This document shows positions 50,289 to 58,452 of a stretch of DNA of 64,000 nt, one piece after another. Under the pieces are notes generated by a model. It saw only the letters and a list, made by a program, of their open reading frames with translations, did no database searches and was not told the DNA's origin. Source of the stretch: DAOUJW01 sp034421015. Its GTDB lineage: Bacteria; Chloroflexota; Dehalococcoidia; Lucifugimonadales; UBA2985. A program made the position numbers and the translations under genes. The stretch covers positions 6,403 to 70,402 of the forward strand of contig DAOUKT010000016.1 in NCBI GenBank assembly GCA_034421015.1. Direction: 5' to 3'. Numbering within the stretch: the first letter of the stretch is position 1; each line of letters begins with the position of its first letter.

Positions 50289-51425
50289 ATGGACCTGTCA
50301 TTGAACACGGCGCAGGAGTTGCTGAGGGACTCTGCCCGGGACTTCCTGGCCCAGGAGTGCCCCCGGAGCTTTGTGAAGGAAGTGGACGAGAGCGAGACCG
50401 GGTTCTCCCCGGAGCTCTGGCAGAAGATGGCCGAGCTGGGTTGGGTCGGCATGATTATACCGGAGGAGTATGGCGGCGGCGGCAACAGCTTCATGGACCT
50501 GGCAGTCCTCTACGAGGAGATGGGCTCGGCGTGCATAAGCTCGCCCCACCACTCATCGGCCATCCTGGGAGGACTCACCATACTGGATGCGGGGAGCGAG
50601 CAGCAGAAGCGCGACATTCTGCCGTCGGTCGCCAGCGGACAGCGAATCCTTGCCTTTGCCCACACGGAGCCTGACTACGGCTGGGGTCCGGAATCCATCA
50701 ACCTTCCGGCGACCCGGAAGGACGGCGGCTTTGTCCTCAACGGCACCAAGCTCTTCGTGCTGGACGCGCAGGTCGCCGACCAGATTGTGGTCGTTGCCCG
50801 CACCGGCTCCGGCGGCTCCCCGGAGGAGGGCGTGACCCTCTTCCTGGTGGACAAGAACGCCCCCGGCGTTGCCAGCCGCCACGTCAGCGGCTGGACCGGC
50901 GACAAGATGAACGAGATCACTTTCAACAATGTGGAAGTCCCAGAGTCCGCGGTCATTGGACAGGTGGACGGCGGCTGGCCCACGGTCGAGCGAGTCCTGG
51001 ACAGGGGCGCCATCGCCATGTGCGCCTACATCGTCGGCGGCCTGCAGCGGCTGCTGGACATCACCGTGGACTACAGCAAGAACCGCATCGCCTTTGGCGT
51101 GCCCATCGGCACCTTCCAGCGCGTTCAGGACTGGATCATCGTCATCGTCAACGACCTGGAGTCCGCCCGCTGGACAACCTACGAGGCGATCTGGAAGCTG
51201 GACGAAGGCCGGCCCGACGCCAGCCTCGCCATCTCCATGGCCCAGGTTGTGGCCAGCGAGGGCTACCCGCGCAGCGCCGAGGCGTCCCACCACGTACACG
51301 CGGGCATCGGCATTGACAAGGAGTACGGCCTCTACCTGTACACCAAGAAGGCCCGGACGCTTCTCAGCTACCTGGGAGACCCGGTATACCACCGCAAGCG
51401 GGTGGCCCGCTTCCTGGATATGTAG
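50289..51425 (+). CDS. Acyl-CoA dehydrogenase, FadE type
   Basis: A 378-residue member of a different acyl-CoA dehydrogenase branch: MDLSLNTAQELLRDSARDFL, MIIPEEYGGGG, AHTEPDYGW, KMNEITFNNVEVPES, and the C-terminal HVHAGIGIDKEYGLYLYTKKA. The C-terminal segment HAGIGIDKEYG is the form found in FadE26/34-like enzymes in which the partner chain may supply the base; a heteromer with another member of the array is possible. ATG behind AGGAAGGAG. Last of the five. Confidence 0.87.
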   Translation: MDLSLNTAQELLRDSARDFLAQECPRSFVKEVDESETGFSPELWQKMAELGWVGMIIPEEYGGGGNSFMDLAVLYEEMGSACISSPHHSSAILGGLTILDAGSEQQKRDILPSVASGQRILAFAHTEPDYGWGPESINLPATRKDGGFVLNGTKLFVLDAQVADQIVVVARTGSGGSPEEGVTLFLVDKNAPGVASRHVSGWTGDKMNEITFNNVEVPESAVIGQVDGGWPTVERVLDRGAIAMCAYIVGGLQRLLDITVDYSKNRIAFGVPIGTFQRVQDWIIVIVNDLESARWTTYEAIWKLDEGRPDASLAISMAQVVASEGYPRSAEASHHVHAGIGIDKEYGLYLYTKKARTLLSYLGDPVYHRKRVARFLDM

Positions 51426-51483
51426 GAAACCCACATCCTGGCCTTCCCCCAACTTTTGGGGAATCTGGAGAAAAGAGCAAGCG

Positions 51484-51753
51484 ATGACCAGCCTGGATGA
51501 CAGAGTAACTCGCTTGGAGAATGCTTTTGTGGAGCTGGTGCCCCTGGTCAGGGATCTGACCGAGGGGCAAAACCGGCTGGAGTCGACTCAGAACCGGATG
51601 CTGGAAACTCAGAACCGGATGCTGGAAACCCAGAACCGGATGCTGGAGGTCCTCCAGGAACACTCCGTCCTTCTGCGAAGAATCGTCGGCACGCTCCAGG
51701 AGCACTCGGCGGATCTTACTATCATCAAGGGCTATCTCCAAAGCCAGGGCTAG
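51484..51753 (+). CDS. Coiled-coil protein with tandem heptads
   Basis: An 89-residue protein from ATG 51484 behind GGAGAAAAG. After the N-terminal LDDRVTRLENAFVELVPL come repeats of seven residues, QNRLEST-QNRMLET-QNRMLET-QNRMLEV, encoded by 21-bp near-identical tandem DNA repeats (about 51582-51645), then a second coil. Long heptads of this type form parallel coiled coils; short proteins of this kind are widespread, function unknown. A similar coil occurs at the start of the 58715 protein. Confidence 0.65.
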   Translation: MTSLDDRVTRLENAFVELVPLVRDLTEGQNRLESTQNRMLETQNRMLETQNRMLEVLQEHSVLLRRIVGTLQEHSADLTIIKGYLQSQG

Positions 51754-51794
51754 GGCCTCGGCCCGCGATGGCACTGAGGGCATAATCTGGTTTA

Positions 51795-52619
51795 TCAGGG
51801 AACGCGCGGGTAGCCGGAGATATCTAGTCCCTCGCTGAGCAGCAGTTCCTCGTCGGTCACGATGTTTCCGGTGAAGGCGCGGGGCTCCTTCACGCAGATG
51901 GCGACCGCGGCGTCCGCCATGATCTGCCCGTCCACGTAAGCCCCGTGCATCGCCTCCGCGCCGCCGCTGTGGTAAGCCGTCCCTTCGGAGGCTATGCTCC
52001 TGGCCGGCAGCAGCCCGTTCACGGCTATGTTGAGGCTGAAGGCCTCGTGGGCAAAGCCCTGGGTCAGCCGGTCCAGCGCGGCCTTGCTCACGCCGCCGAC
52101 CGTAAAGCCCGGATACGTGCTGGTCGCCACGTCGTCGTAGGGGCCGCTGCCAGGTCCCCTGGAAGCGCTGCCGCTGATGTTGATAATGTGACCCCCGCCC
52201 TGCTCAATCATGTGTGGCAGCACGGCGCGGCAGGTGATAAACGGCCCCCGGATGTTGACGCGATATGAGAGGTCCCAGTGACGGGGCTGGACCTCGAGGA
52301 CGGTGCCCGGGGTGTAGATGGCGGCGTTGTTGACCAGGATGTCCACCCGACCGAACTCGTCAATTGTCCTTCTCACCATCTCCTCAATCTCATCGTCATT
52401 GGTGACGTCGCAGCGGACGCCTATGGCCGCGCCTCCCCCGGACCGGATGCGCTCCAGGGTGGTGTCAATGCTGCCTGAGATGCGATAGTCCCCTTCGCGC
52501 TCCGTCCTGGCCCCCACCACCACCTTTGCCCCCTCCCGCGCGAACACCACGGCAATGTCCCTGCCGATGCCGCGGCTGGCACCGCTCACAATCGCTACCT
52601 TATTGTCCAGCTTTCCCAA
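51795..52619 (-). CDS. Short-chain dehydrogenase/reductase, catalytic Tyr missing
   Basis: A 274-residue classical SDR fold. Cofactor motif VSGASRGIGRDIAVVFAREG (TGxxxGIG type), DVTNDD, NNAAIYTP (NNAG), and catalytic Ser in INISGSASRG. In the YxxxK motif the sequence is GGVSKAALDRL: the Lys is present but Gly stands where Tyr should be. The protein may be non-catalytic, or the Tyr may come from another position. 'FTVGGVSKAAL' follows an insertion rich in Tyr/Pro. ATG 52619. Confidence 0.82.
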   Translation of the reverse strand: MGKLDNKVAIVSGASRGIGRDIAVVFAREGAKVVVGARTEREGDYRISGSIDTTLERIRSGGGAAIGVRCDVTNDDEIEEMVRRTIDEFGRVDILVNNAAIYTPGTVLEVQPRHWDLSYRVNIRGPFITCRAVLPHMIEQGGGHIINISGSASRGPGSGPYDDVATSTYPGFTVGGVSKAALDRLTQGFAHEAFSLNIAVNGLLPARSIASEGTAYHSGGAEAMHGAYVDGQIMADAAVAICVKEPRAFTGNIVTDEELLLSEGLDISGYPRVP

Positions 52620-52704
52620 TGGTCACTCCTTTCCGGGGCACGTTGATTGCACACAATCCCGAACAACATACAAGACAGCCCCGGCTGCAATAAGAGGGTT
52701 TGCT

Positions 52705-54057
52705 CTACTCAGGCGTCTTGGGCGGGCGAGCGGTCAGGATGAGCATGAGCGCGAGAAGTATGGAGAAGGCAAGCACGGTAAACGCGAGCCTGTAGCTGCC
52801 CGTCACGTCCCGGACGCTCCCGGCGAAGACCGGCCCCACCACGCCACTTATGAGGGTGATGGGCGTCATCATCCCGCGAATTGTGCCAAACCACTTGCGC
52901 CCGAAGTACTCCGCCTGAATCGCCGGTATCAGGGGGAGCACCCCGGCGTAGGTCGGAGCGTACAGCAGCAGGAAGAAGAGTATCCCGGGCGTCCCGTCCA
53001 CGTAGGCGAAGAGGATCAGCCCCACGGACTGAATGCTGAAGCAGGCGGCCATCACAAAGCGCTTGGGAAAGATGTCGCCCAGCCAGCCGAAGATGACGCG
53101 GCCCGGCGCGCCAATCAGCGCCATAACGCTCAGGATCGCAGCCGCCTGGGTCAGGGACATGCCCCGCTCCTGTAGGAAGGGGATCAGGAACACCGCAATG
53201 GTGCCGGACACAAGCTGCCTGGCCGCAAAGGTGAATGCGACAGCGTAGAACGCCCTCACCTTCAGCGCCTGCAGGGGCGAAAAGTTGGTCTCCTCGTCGT
53301 CCTGGGCAGGCTGCTGGCTTGCCTGAGAGGCCGCAGGCGTCTGGCTCTCCGCGGCCGGTGTTTCGGAAGGCGTCGCAGCGGCCGCCGGGCCTGCATCCTG
53401 CGCCGGGGCGCTCCTCACAGGCGGGTCGCCGTCGGGCCGGTAGCCGTAGGGCTCAGGGCGGTGCCTCACAATGGTGGCGAGAGGATACCCGAGCAGCATG
53501 GTCATCAGCCCGGCCACCAGCAGACCGCTGCGCCACCCGAACTCGGTGATGAAGAAGGCCAGGGGAGCGACCATGATGCCGCCGAAGCTGAGGCCCAGGG
53601 TCGCCAGGCCCATCGCCCTGCCCCGCTTTCGCCGGAACCAGTTGGCTATCGACACGTCCACCGCCCCGCCGCCCATCCCAAAGCTGCTTCCAAGCTGAAC
53701 CATGAGAATCATCACAAGGTAGAAGTAGAGCAGGGAATCGGTGCGGCTCAGCAGAATGTACCCTGAGCCTGTCAGGGTGATGCCCACAAACATCATCTTG
53801 CGGGGACCGATCCGGTCGAAGAGGTATCCGGCGGGCAGAGCCAGGAATCCGCCCTCCAGTCGGGAGAGGGACAGCACGCCCGCGACCGCGGCCCTGGACC
53901 AGCCGAATTGCATGACAAGGGCGTTGAAGAAGGCGCTGAACCCGTAGTAGCTGAAGGTGGCGAAGACCGTCCGCATTATGACGCCGACAAGGACTATCCA
54001 CCACCCGTAGAAAATGCGGGGCTGAGACCGTTCCTGCTCCGTGTCGTGCATCTGCAT
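52705..54057 (-). CDS. MFS transporter, oxalate/formate or monocarboxylate type
   Basis: A 450-residue twelve-helix carrier. FYGWWIVLVGVIMRTVFATF (helix 1), GYLFDRIGPRKMMFVGI (loop 2-3 signature D-R-x-G-x-R/K), IANWFRRKRGRAMGLATLG, and a Pro/Ala/Gln-rich cytoplasmic loop (residues about 225-270) between the two halves. Of the MCT/OFA type, exporting or importing an organic acid. Start ATG 54057 behind GGAG; an upstream extension to 54132 looks unnatural. Divergent from hisF. Confidence 0.82.
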   Translation of the reverse strand: MQMHDTEQERSQPRIFYGWWIVLVGVIMRTVFATFSYYGFSAFFNALVMQFGWSRAAVAGVLSLSRLEGGFLALPAGYLFDRIGPRKMMFVGITLTGSGYILLSRTDSLLYFYLVMILMVQLGSSFGMGGGAVDVSIANWFRRKRGRAMGLATLGLSFGGIMVAPLAFFITEFGWRSGLLVAGLMTMLLGYPLATIVRHRPEPYGYRPDGDPPVRSAPAQDAGPAAAATPSETPAAESQTPAASQASQQPAQDDEETNFSPLQALKVRAFYAVAFTFAARQLVSGTIAVFLIPFLQERGMSLTQAAAILSVMALIGAPGRVIFGWLGDIFPKRFVMAACFSIQSVGLILFAYVDGTPGILFFLLLYAPTYAGVLPLIPAIQAEYFGRKWFGTIRGMMTPITLISGVVGPVFAGSVRDVTGSYRLAFTVLAFSILLALMLILTARPPKTPE

Positions 54058-54158
54058 TTGTGGTCTCCACGCCACGGCGGCGCAGCCTGGCCGCCGGGCC
54101 TCTTTGCGGATTATACAGCAAGGAGCCTTCACTTACTACGACTCCCAATCCCGTGTGT

Positions 54159-54164
54159 TACAAT
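54159..54164 (+). promoter_or_regulatory. -10 box immediately upstream of hisF
   Basis: TACAAT ends 9 bases before the hisF ATG, with no Shine-Dalgarno between. The transcript would start within about three bases of the ATG, i.e. a leaderless message. Confidence 0.5.
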
Positions 54165-54173
54165 AGACGGGCC

Positions 54174-54953
54174 ATGCTCACCAAGCGAATCATACCCTGC
54201 CTGGACGTCAAGAGCGGCCGCGTGGTCAAGGGCGTCAACTTCCTGGGCCACAGGGACGCCGGCGACCCCGTCGAGCTGGCGTCCTTCTACGACTCCGAGG
54301 GCGCGGACGAGCTGGTCTTCTACGACATCACAGCGTCCGCGGAGGGCCGGGGCATCATGCTTGAAGTGGTGTCCAGAACGGCGGAGCAACTCTTCATCCC
54401 CCTGACCGTCGGCGGGGGCCTGCGCAGCGTTGAGGACATGAGCGCCATGCTCAAGGCGGGAGCGGACAAGGTCTCCATCAACACCGCGGCCGTCGAGAAC
54501 CCGGACCTGATTCGCCAGGGGGCGGACGCCTTCGGCAGCCAGTGCATCGTACTGGGGATGGACGCCAGGTCGGTCCCCGGCAGCGACGAACCCAAATGGG
54601 AAGTCTACACCCACACCGGCAGCGGCGGTGGTCGGCCCAGGGGCCTGGACGCCGTCGAGTGGGCGGTGAAGGCCGTGGAGCTTGGGGCCGGGGAGATCGT
54701 GATAAACAGCATCGACGCCGACGGCACGCAGGACGGCTACGACCTGGAGCTTACCTGCGCCCTGTCCGAGGCCGTCAACGTGCCCATAGTCGCCAGCGGC
54801 GGCGCGGGCTCGCTGGAGCACATGTACCAGGTGGCATCCACCGGCAAGGCGGACGCCATTCTCGCAGCCAGCATCTTCCACTTCGGGACCTACCGCATTG
54901 CCCAGGCCAAGGACTTCCTGGCCCGGCGCGGCGTTCCGGTCCGCCTTACGTGA
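54174..54953 (+). CDS. hisF: Imidazole glycerol phosphate synthase cyclase subunit HisF
   Basis: A 259-residue TIM barrel converting PRFAR and NH3 (from HisH) into IGP and AICAR. Catalytic Asp in IIPCLDVKSGRVVKGVNF and Asp in VLGMDARSV; phosphate-binding GGGLRSVEDM and ASGGAGSLEHM. ATG 54174, following the -10 box by nine bases. The HAD and hisIE genes follow, so the three form a partial his operon (hisH, hisA and hisG are not here). Confidence 0.95.
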   Translation: MLTKRIIPCLDVKSGRVVKGVNFLGHRDAGDPVELASFYDSEGADELVFYDITASAEGRGIMLEVVSRTAEQLFIPLTVGGGLRSVEDMSAMLKAGADKVSINTAAVENPDLIRQGADAFGSQCIVLGMDARSVPGSDEPKWEVYTHTGSGGGRPRGLDAVEWAVKAVELGAGEIVINSIDADGTQDGYDLELTCALSEAVNVPIVASGGAGSLEHMYQVASTGKADAILAASIFHFGTYRIAQAKDFLARRGVPVRLT

Positions 54954-54959
54954 GCCGCC

Positions 54960-55688
54960 ATGCCCCTCAAAGCCGTTATCCTGGACGTCTACAACACCCT
55001 CTTCCGCAACGACACCTCCTGCTGGATTGACACCTTCCGGGGCATCTGCGACTCCCAGGGCCTGCCCATTGCTCCGGAAGACCTCTACGCAAGCTGGAAG
55101 TCGATTGAGGTGCGCTTCCGCCAGACCAGGACCAACATGGAGAACCCGGAGCAGTCGCCACCCTTCTCGACTTACCAGGCAGCCTGGCGGTCGGCGTTTG
55201 TGGACACCTTCGCCTTGCTGGGCATGAAGGGCGACGCCGACGCCGCGGCCCAGATGTCGGTGGACTCTCTGGGCGCCAGGGAGCCCTTCGCCGACACCTT
55301 CTCCTTCCTTGAGTTCGCAAAGGGGCGCTGGAATGTGAGCGTCCTCACCAACGCCGACAACGGCTCCATCTTCCCACTGATGCAGCGACACAACCTCGCA
55401 TTCGATGCGCTGGTCACGTCGGAGATGGCCCGTGCCTACAAGCCGGACCCGAGGATTTTCCTGCGGACCCTGGAGGAGACCGGGGTATCGCCAGTGGAGG
55501 CCCTGTACGTCGGGGATACGCTCCTGGACGACATCCACGGGGCCAAACTGGTGGGAATGCAGACGGCGTGGATCAATCGCTCCGGAGCGGAGAGGGACCC
55601 GCAGCTCCTTCCCCCCGACCACGAAGTCGCGGGGCTGGACCAGCTGGCGGACAAGCTGAGAACCTGGAAAGAGGTCGAGACGCGATGA
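54960..55688 (+). CDS. HAD-family hydrolase in the his operon
   Basis: A 242-residue haloacid-dehalogenase-fold phosphatase or dehalogenase. Motif I VILDVYNTLF (nucleophilic Asp, second Asp replaced by Tyr), motif II SVLTNADNGS, motif III AYKPDPRIF with Lys, motif IV YVGDTLLDDIHG. A helical cap lies between motifs I and II. Starts 6 bp after hisF and overlaps hisIE (ATGA), so it is cotranslated with his genes. It is a plausible histidinol-phosphate phosphatase, not otherwise found in the window; this rests on context only. Confidence 0.8.
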   Translation: MPLKAVILDVYNTLFRNDTSCWIDTFRGICDSQGLPIAPEDLYASWKSIEVRFRQTRTNMENPEQSPPFSTYQAAWRSAFVDTFALLGMKGDADAAAQMSVDSLGAREPFADTFSFLEFAKGRWNVSVLTNADNGSIFPLMQRHNLAFDALVTSEMARAYKPDPRIFLRTLEETGVSPVEALYVGDTLLDDIHGAKLVGMQTAWINRSGAERDPQLLPPDHEVAGLDQLADKLRTWKEVETR

Positions 55689-56299
55689 TCAGACTAGACG
55701 GAAGGGGTCTTGTGCCCGCAATTGTGCAGGACGCCGAGACCGGGCAGGTGCTGATGCTGGGCTACATGAACCCCACATCCATCCAGCGCACGGTTGAGGG
55801 CGGCCGGGTGTGGTTCTACAGCCGCAGCCGCGAGGAGCTTTGGCAGAAGGGCGAGACCTCCGGCAACTACCTCAACTTCAAAGAGGCGCACGTGGACTGC
55901 GACGGCGATGCGATCCTGATCAAGGCGGAGCCGGAGGGGCCGACGTGCCACACGGGAGTCCAGTCCTGCTTCTTCAATCCCCTAACCGGAGACCCTGAGT
56001 ACCAGCACGAACAGAAGGGTTCCGGCATCCTGGAGGAGTTGTTCGCCACTATCCAGCAGCGCAAGAGCGACAGGCCGGAGGGCAGCTACACGGTGAAGCT
56101 ACTGGACGGCGGCGTCACGCGGATAGCCCAGAAGGTCATTGAGGAGGCCGGGGAGTCGGCCCTGGCCGCGGCCACCGGCAACAAAGAGGAGCTGGCGGGG
56201 GAGCTGGCCGACCTTCTCTACCACACCCTGGTGATGCTGGCCGCATCAGACATGGGGCCGGAGGAGATCTGGGCGGAGCTTAGGGCCAGGCACGGCTGA
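55685..56299 (+). CDS. hisIE: Bifunctional phosphoribosyl-AMP cyclohydrolase/phosphoribosyl-ATP pyrophosphatase
   Basis: A 204-residue fusion catalysing steps 3 and 2 of histidine synthesis. The N-terminal HisI domain has MLGYMNPTSIQRTVE, the zinc-binding VDCDGDAILI and CHTGVQSCFF; the C-terminal HisE domain has LEELFATIQQRK, then KVIEEAGESALAAATGN (metal-binding EEAGE) and LAGELADLLYHTLVML. ATG 55685, overlapping the HAD stop by 4 bp. Confidence 0.95.
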   Translation: MIRLDGRGLVPAIVQDAETGQVLMLGYMNPTSIQRTVEGGRVWFYSRSREELWQKGETSGNYLNFKEAHVDCDGDAILIKAEPEGPTCHTGVQSCFFNPLTGDPEYQHEQKGSGILEELFATIQQRKSDRPEGSYTVKLLDGGVTRIAQKVIEEAGESALAAATGNKEELAGELADLLYHTLVMLAASDMGPEEIWAELRARHG

Positions 56300-56335
56300 C
56301 GGCTCAGCCAGGCTCTCGGGACAAGCAGACAACCG

Positions 56336-56519
56336 GGTATTCTCTACAGGCGTTGGTTATGGCGCGCGACACCGCTCATCCTGAGCTTGTCGAAGGAAAT
56401 GAGCGGGGGCAACTACGCCTACCGCCTGCCCGCTCAAATGGTTCGACAGGCTCACCATGAGCGGGCAAGAATTGGTATTACAACTAGCACTAGCATTACC
56501 AACACGTATAGAGAATGCC
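56336..56519. mobile_element. MITE-like element, complete copy (about 184 bp)
   Basis: Left GGTATTCTCTACAGGCGTTGG, right CCAACACGTATAGAGAATGCC, inverted terminal repeats. Oriented opposite to the copy at 44812: its left end matches the right end of that copy. Interior shares CACCGCTCATCCTGAGC, TTGTCGAAGGAAATGAGCGG, CGACAGGCTCACCATGAGCG. No gene within. Confidence 0.75.
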
Positions 56520-56559
56520 AGACAACCGCCCACCCTTGGCAACCGGCCGGGGCCTGCGC

Positions 56560-57495
56560 TTACGCCTCTGCGCCGGAGGACAGGGCCTCGTCCTCGCCCT
56601 CACTCTGGTCCGGCTCCTCCTCTACCTCGCCATTATCGACCGCAATCGCGTGCTTCATCGCGCGAATTGCCACTTCAATCTGCTGGTCGTCGGGCTGGCG
56701 CGTCGTGAGCCTCTGGAGCGCCAGGCTGGGATAGACAATCGCCTTCACCAGGAAGTTGCCCGCGTGGGCTCCGCTGAACCGGATGACCTCGTAGCTTATG
56801 CCTGCTATGACCGGCACCAGCACAATGCGGGAGGCTATGCTCACTGGCAGGGACGGCCGGCCCAGGAACGTGAACACCACAATGGCCACCACCATCACCA
56901 CAAGGAGGAACGCCGTGCCGCACCGGTTGTGGGCCGTGGGATACTGGCGCACCGCCTCCACCTCCAAAGGGTCGTTGTGCTCATAGGCGTGGACCGTCAT
57001 GTGCTCCGCCCCGTGATAGGCGAAGACTCGCCTGATGTCATTCATGCGGCCAATGAGGAAGATGTAGGCCAGGAACATGGCCAGCCGGAGCAGGCCCTCG
57101 ACGAGGTTGCTGACCTCGTCCGAGGCTATCAGGTTGTCCAGGGAGCGTATGGCCAGGAGCGGCGCAATGAAGAAGAGCCCGATTCCAATGCCCAGGGATA
57201 CGGTGAGCATGATCCCCATCGACCACCCGGAGAGCTCCTTGCCCTCCTCTTCAAGGGCGATGTTGGCCGACGTGCTCAGGGCCTTCATGCCGATAACCAG
57301 GGTCTCAATGAGGACAATGACGCCCCGGACTAGCGGGATGGACCTGAGGCGGCCGGTGTAGAGGGTGCTAAGCCGTGAGGACTGGGTCGCAATCTCCCCG
57401 TTGGGCCTGCGGACGGCCAGGGAGTAGTGGTCCCTGCCGCGGATCATCACCCCTTCGATTACCGCCTGCCCTCCGTAGGTGGCCCGCTTTTCCAT
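56560..57495 (-). CDS. DUF1385 family membrane protein
   Basis: A 311-residue DUF1385 (YqhQ-like) protein: ATYGGQAVIEGVMIRGRDH at the N-terminus, four to five transmembrane helices, FAYHGAEHMTVHAYEHNDPL in the central loop (His/Glu-rich, metal-binding look), and HNRCGTAFLLVVMVVA. The family is often next to rpmE and prfA in Firmicutes and Chloroflexota; it may be membrane-associated in translation or cell-wall metabolism, function unproven. ATG 57495 behind AGGACG. Downstream of rpmE. Confidence 0.87.
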   Translation of the reverse strand: MEKRATYGGQAVIEGVMIRGRDHYSLAVRRPNGEIATQSSRLSTLYTGRLRSIPLVRGVIVLIETLVIGMKALSTSANIALEEEGKELSGWSMGIMLTVSLGIGIGLFFIAPLLAIRSLDNLIASDEVSNLVEGLLRLAMFLAYIFLIGRMNDIRRVFAYHGAEHMTVHAYEHNDPLEVEAVRQYPTAHNRCGTAFLLVVMVVAIVVFTFLGRPSLPVSIASRIVLVPVIAGISYEVIRFSGAHAGNFLVKAIVYPSLALQRLTTRQPDDQQIEVAIRAMKHAIAVDNGEVEEEPDQSEGEDEALSSGAEA

Positions 57496-57596
57496 GGCGT
57501 CCTGTCTTTCTCTGAACGGTGGAATCCGGCTCAAGAAACAAAACAAGGGGCGGACTTGCCACACCCCTTGTTGTAAATCACAGTTCTGTAGTCCGC

Positions 57597-57800
57597 TTAC
57601 TGAAGGTTGTAGCGCCTCTTCATACGCTCGACGCGACCCTCCGTGTCAACGATGCGCTGCTCGCCGGTGAAGAACGGGTGGCACTGGCTGCAAATCTCCA
57701 CGCGAAGCGTAGGCTGTGTGGCCCCCGCGTTGAAGGTGTAGCCGCACGAGCAGACCACCTGAGCCTCCGGGTAGTACCTGGGATGGATATCTGCCTTCAA
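57597..57800 (-). CDS. rpmE: 50S ribosomal protein bL31
   Basis: A 67-residue ribosomal protein. IHPRYYPEAQVVCSCGYTFN and EICSQCHPFFTG; the zinc-binding Cys set C17, C19, C37, C40 is present (C+ type), so zinc-replete form. It ends QRIVDTEGRVERMKRRY. It is the third of rplU-rpmA-rpmE. A short gap of 101 bp with a T/A-rich hairpin separates it from DUF1385. Confidence 0.96.
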   Translation of the reverse strand: MKADIHPRYYPEAQVVCSCGYTFNAGATQPTLRVEICSQCHPFFTGEQRIVDTEGRVERMKRRYNLQ

Positions 57801-57814
57801 TGGTCTCTCCTGCT

Positions 57815-58075
57815 TCAGGCCGTGACGGGGTATACGCTGGCCTGCTTGCGATACTTGGTTGCGAACTCAAACTTCACCCGGCCGTCGGTGAGGGCGAACA
57901 GCGTGTGGTCGCGCCCCACGCCGACGTTGTTCCCGGACCTGATCCTGGTGCCGCGCTGCCTGACGATTATCGTCCCGGCCGTGACCACCTGGCCGTCGTA
58001 GCGCTTCACGCCCAGCCGCTGGCCGCGGCTGTCCCGTCCGTTCCGGCTGCTTCCTCCACCCTTCTTATGAGCCAT
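57815..58075 (-). CDS. rpmA: 50S ribosomal protein bL27
   Basis: An 86-residue protein located at the peptidyl-transferase centre. MAHKKGGGSSRNGRDSRGQR, then LGVKRYDGQVVTAGTIIVRQ, then TKYRKQASV. The N-terminus starts directly with MAHKK, without the cleavable extension of Firmicutes. ATG 58075, overlapping rplU by 11 bp. Confidence 0.97.
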   Translation of the reverse strand: MAHKKGGGSSRNGRDSRGQRLGVKRYDGQVVTAGTIIVRQRGTRIRSGNNVGVGRDHTLFALTDGRVKFEFATKYRKQASVYPVTA

Positions 58076-58442
58076 CTGAAGTCTCCTCACTCGACCTGGA
58101 CCTGCGCCTGCGGGCGGGAGCCTTCTGCCCCTCCACAATCTCCGTAACCCTCAGCTGGGTGTACGGCTGTCGATGGCCCCGCGTGCGCTTGTACCTGATC
58201 TTGTTCTTGAACTTGAAGACCATCACCTTGGGAGCCTTGCCCTGGGCAACCACCTCCGCCTTCACCACCGCGCCCTCGACGAGGGGGCGTCCTACCTTGA
58301 CGTTGCCGTCCTTGGCAATCAGGAGGACTCTGTCAAGCTCCAGGGTTTCTTCCTCGGCAACGGGCAACTTCTCCACATTCAGGGTGTCCCCCGGGTGGAC
58401 GGTGTACTGCTTGCCGCCAGTCTCTACAATTGCGTATTCCAT
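58065..58442 (-). CDS. rplU: 50S ribosomal protein bL21
   Basis: A 125-residue ribosomal protein: MEYAIVETGGKQYTVHPGD, then FKFKNKIRYKRTRGHRQPYT, LRVTEIV and a basic C-terminal tail (KAPARRRRSRSSEETSDGS) longer than usual. ATG 58442. First gene of the rplU-rpmA-rpmE operon; the classical obg gene is not downstream here. Confidence 0.96.
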   Translation of the reverse strand: MEYAIVETGGKQYTVHPGDTLNVEKLPVAEEETLELDRVLLIAKDGNVKVGRPLVEGAVVKAEVVAQGKAPKVMVFKFKNKIRYKRTRGHRQPYTQLRVTEIVEGQKAPARRRRSRSSEETSDGS

Positions 58443-58452
58443 AACCTTCAGG

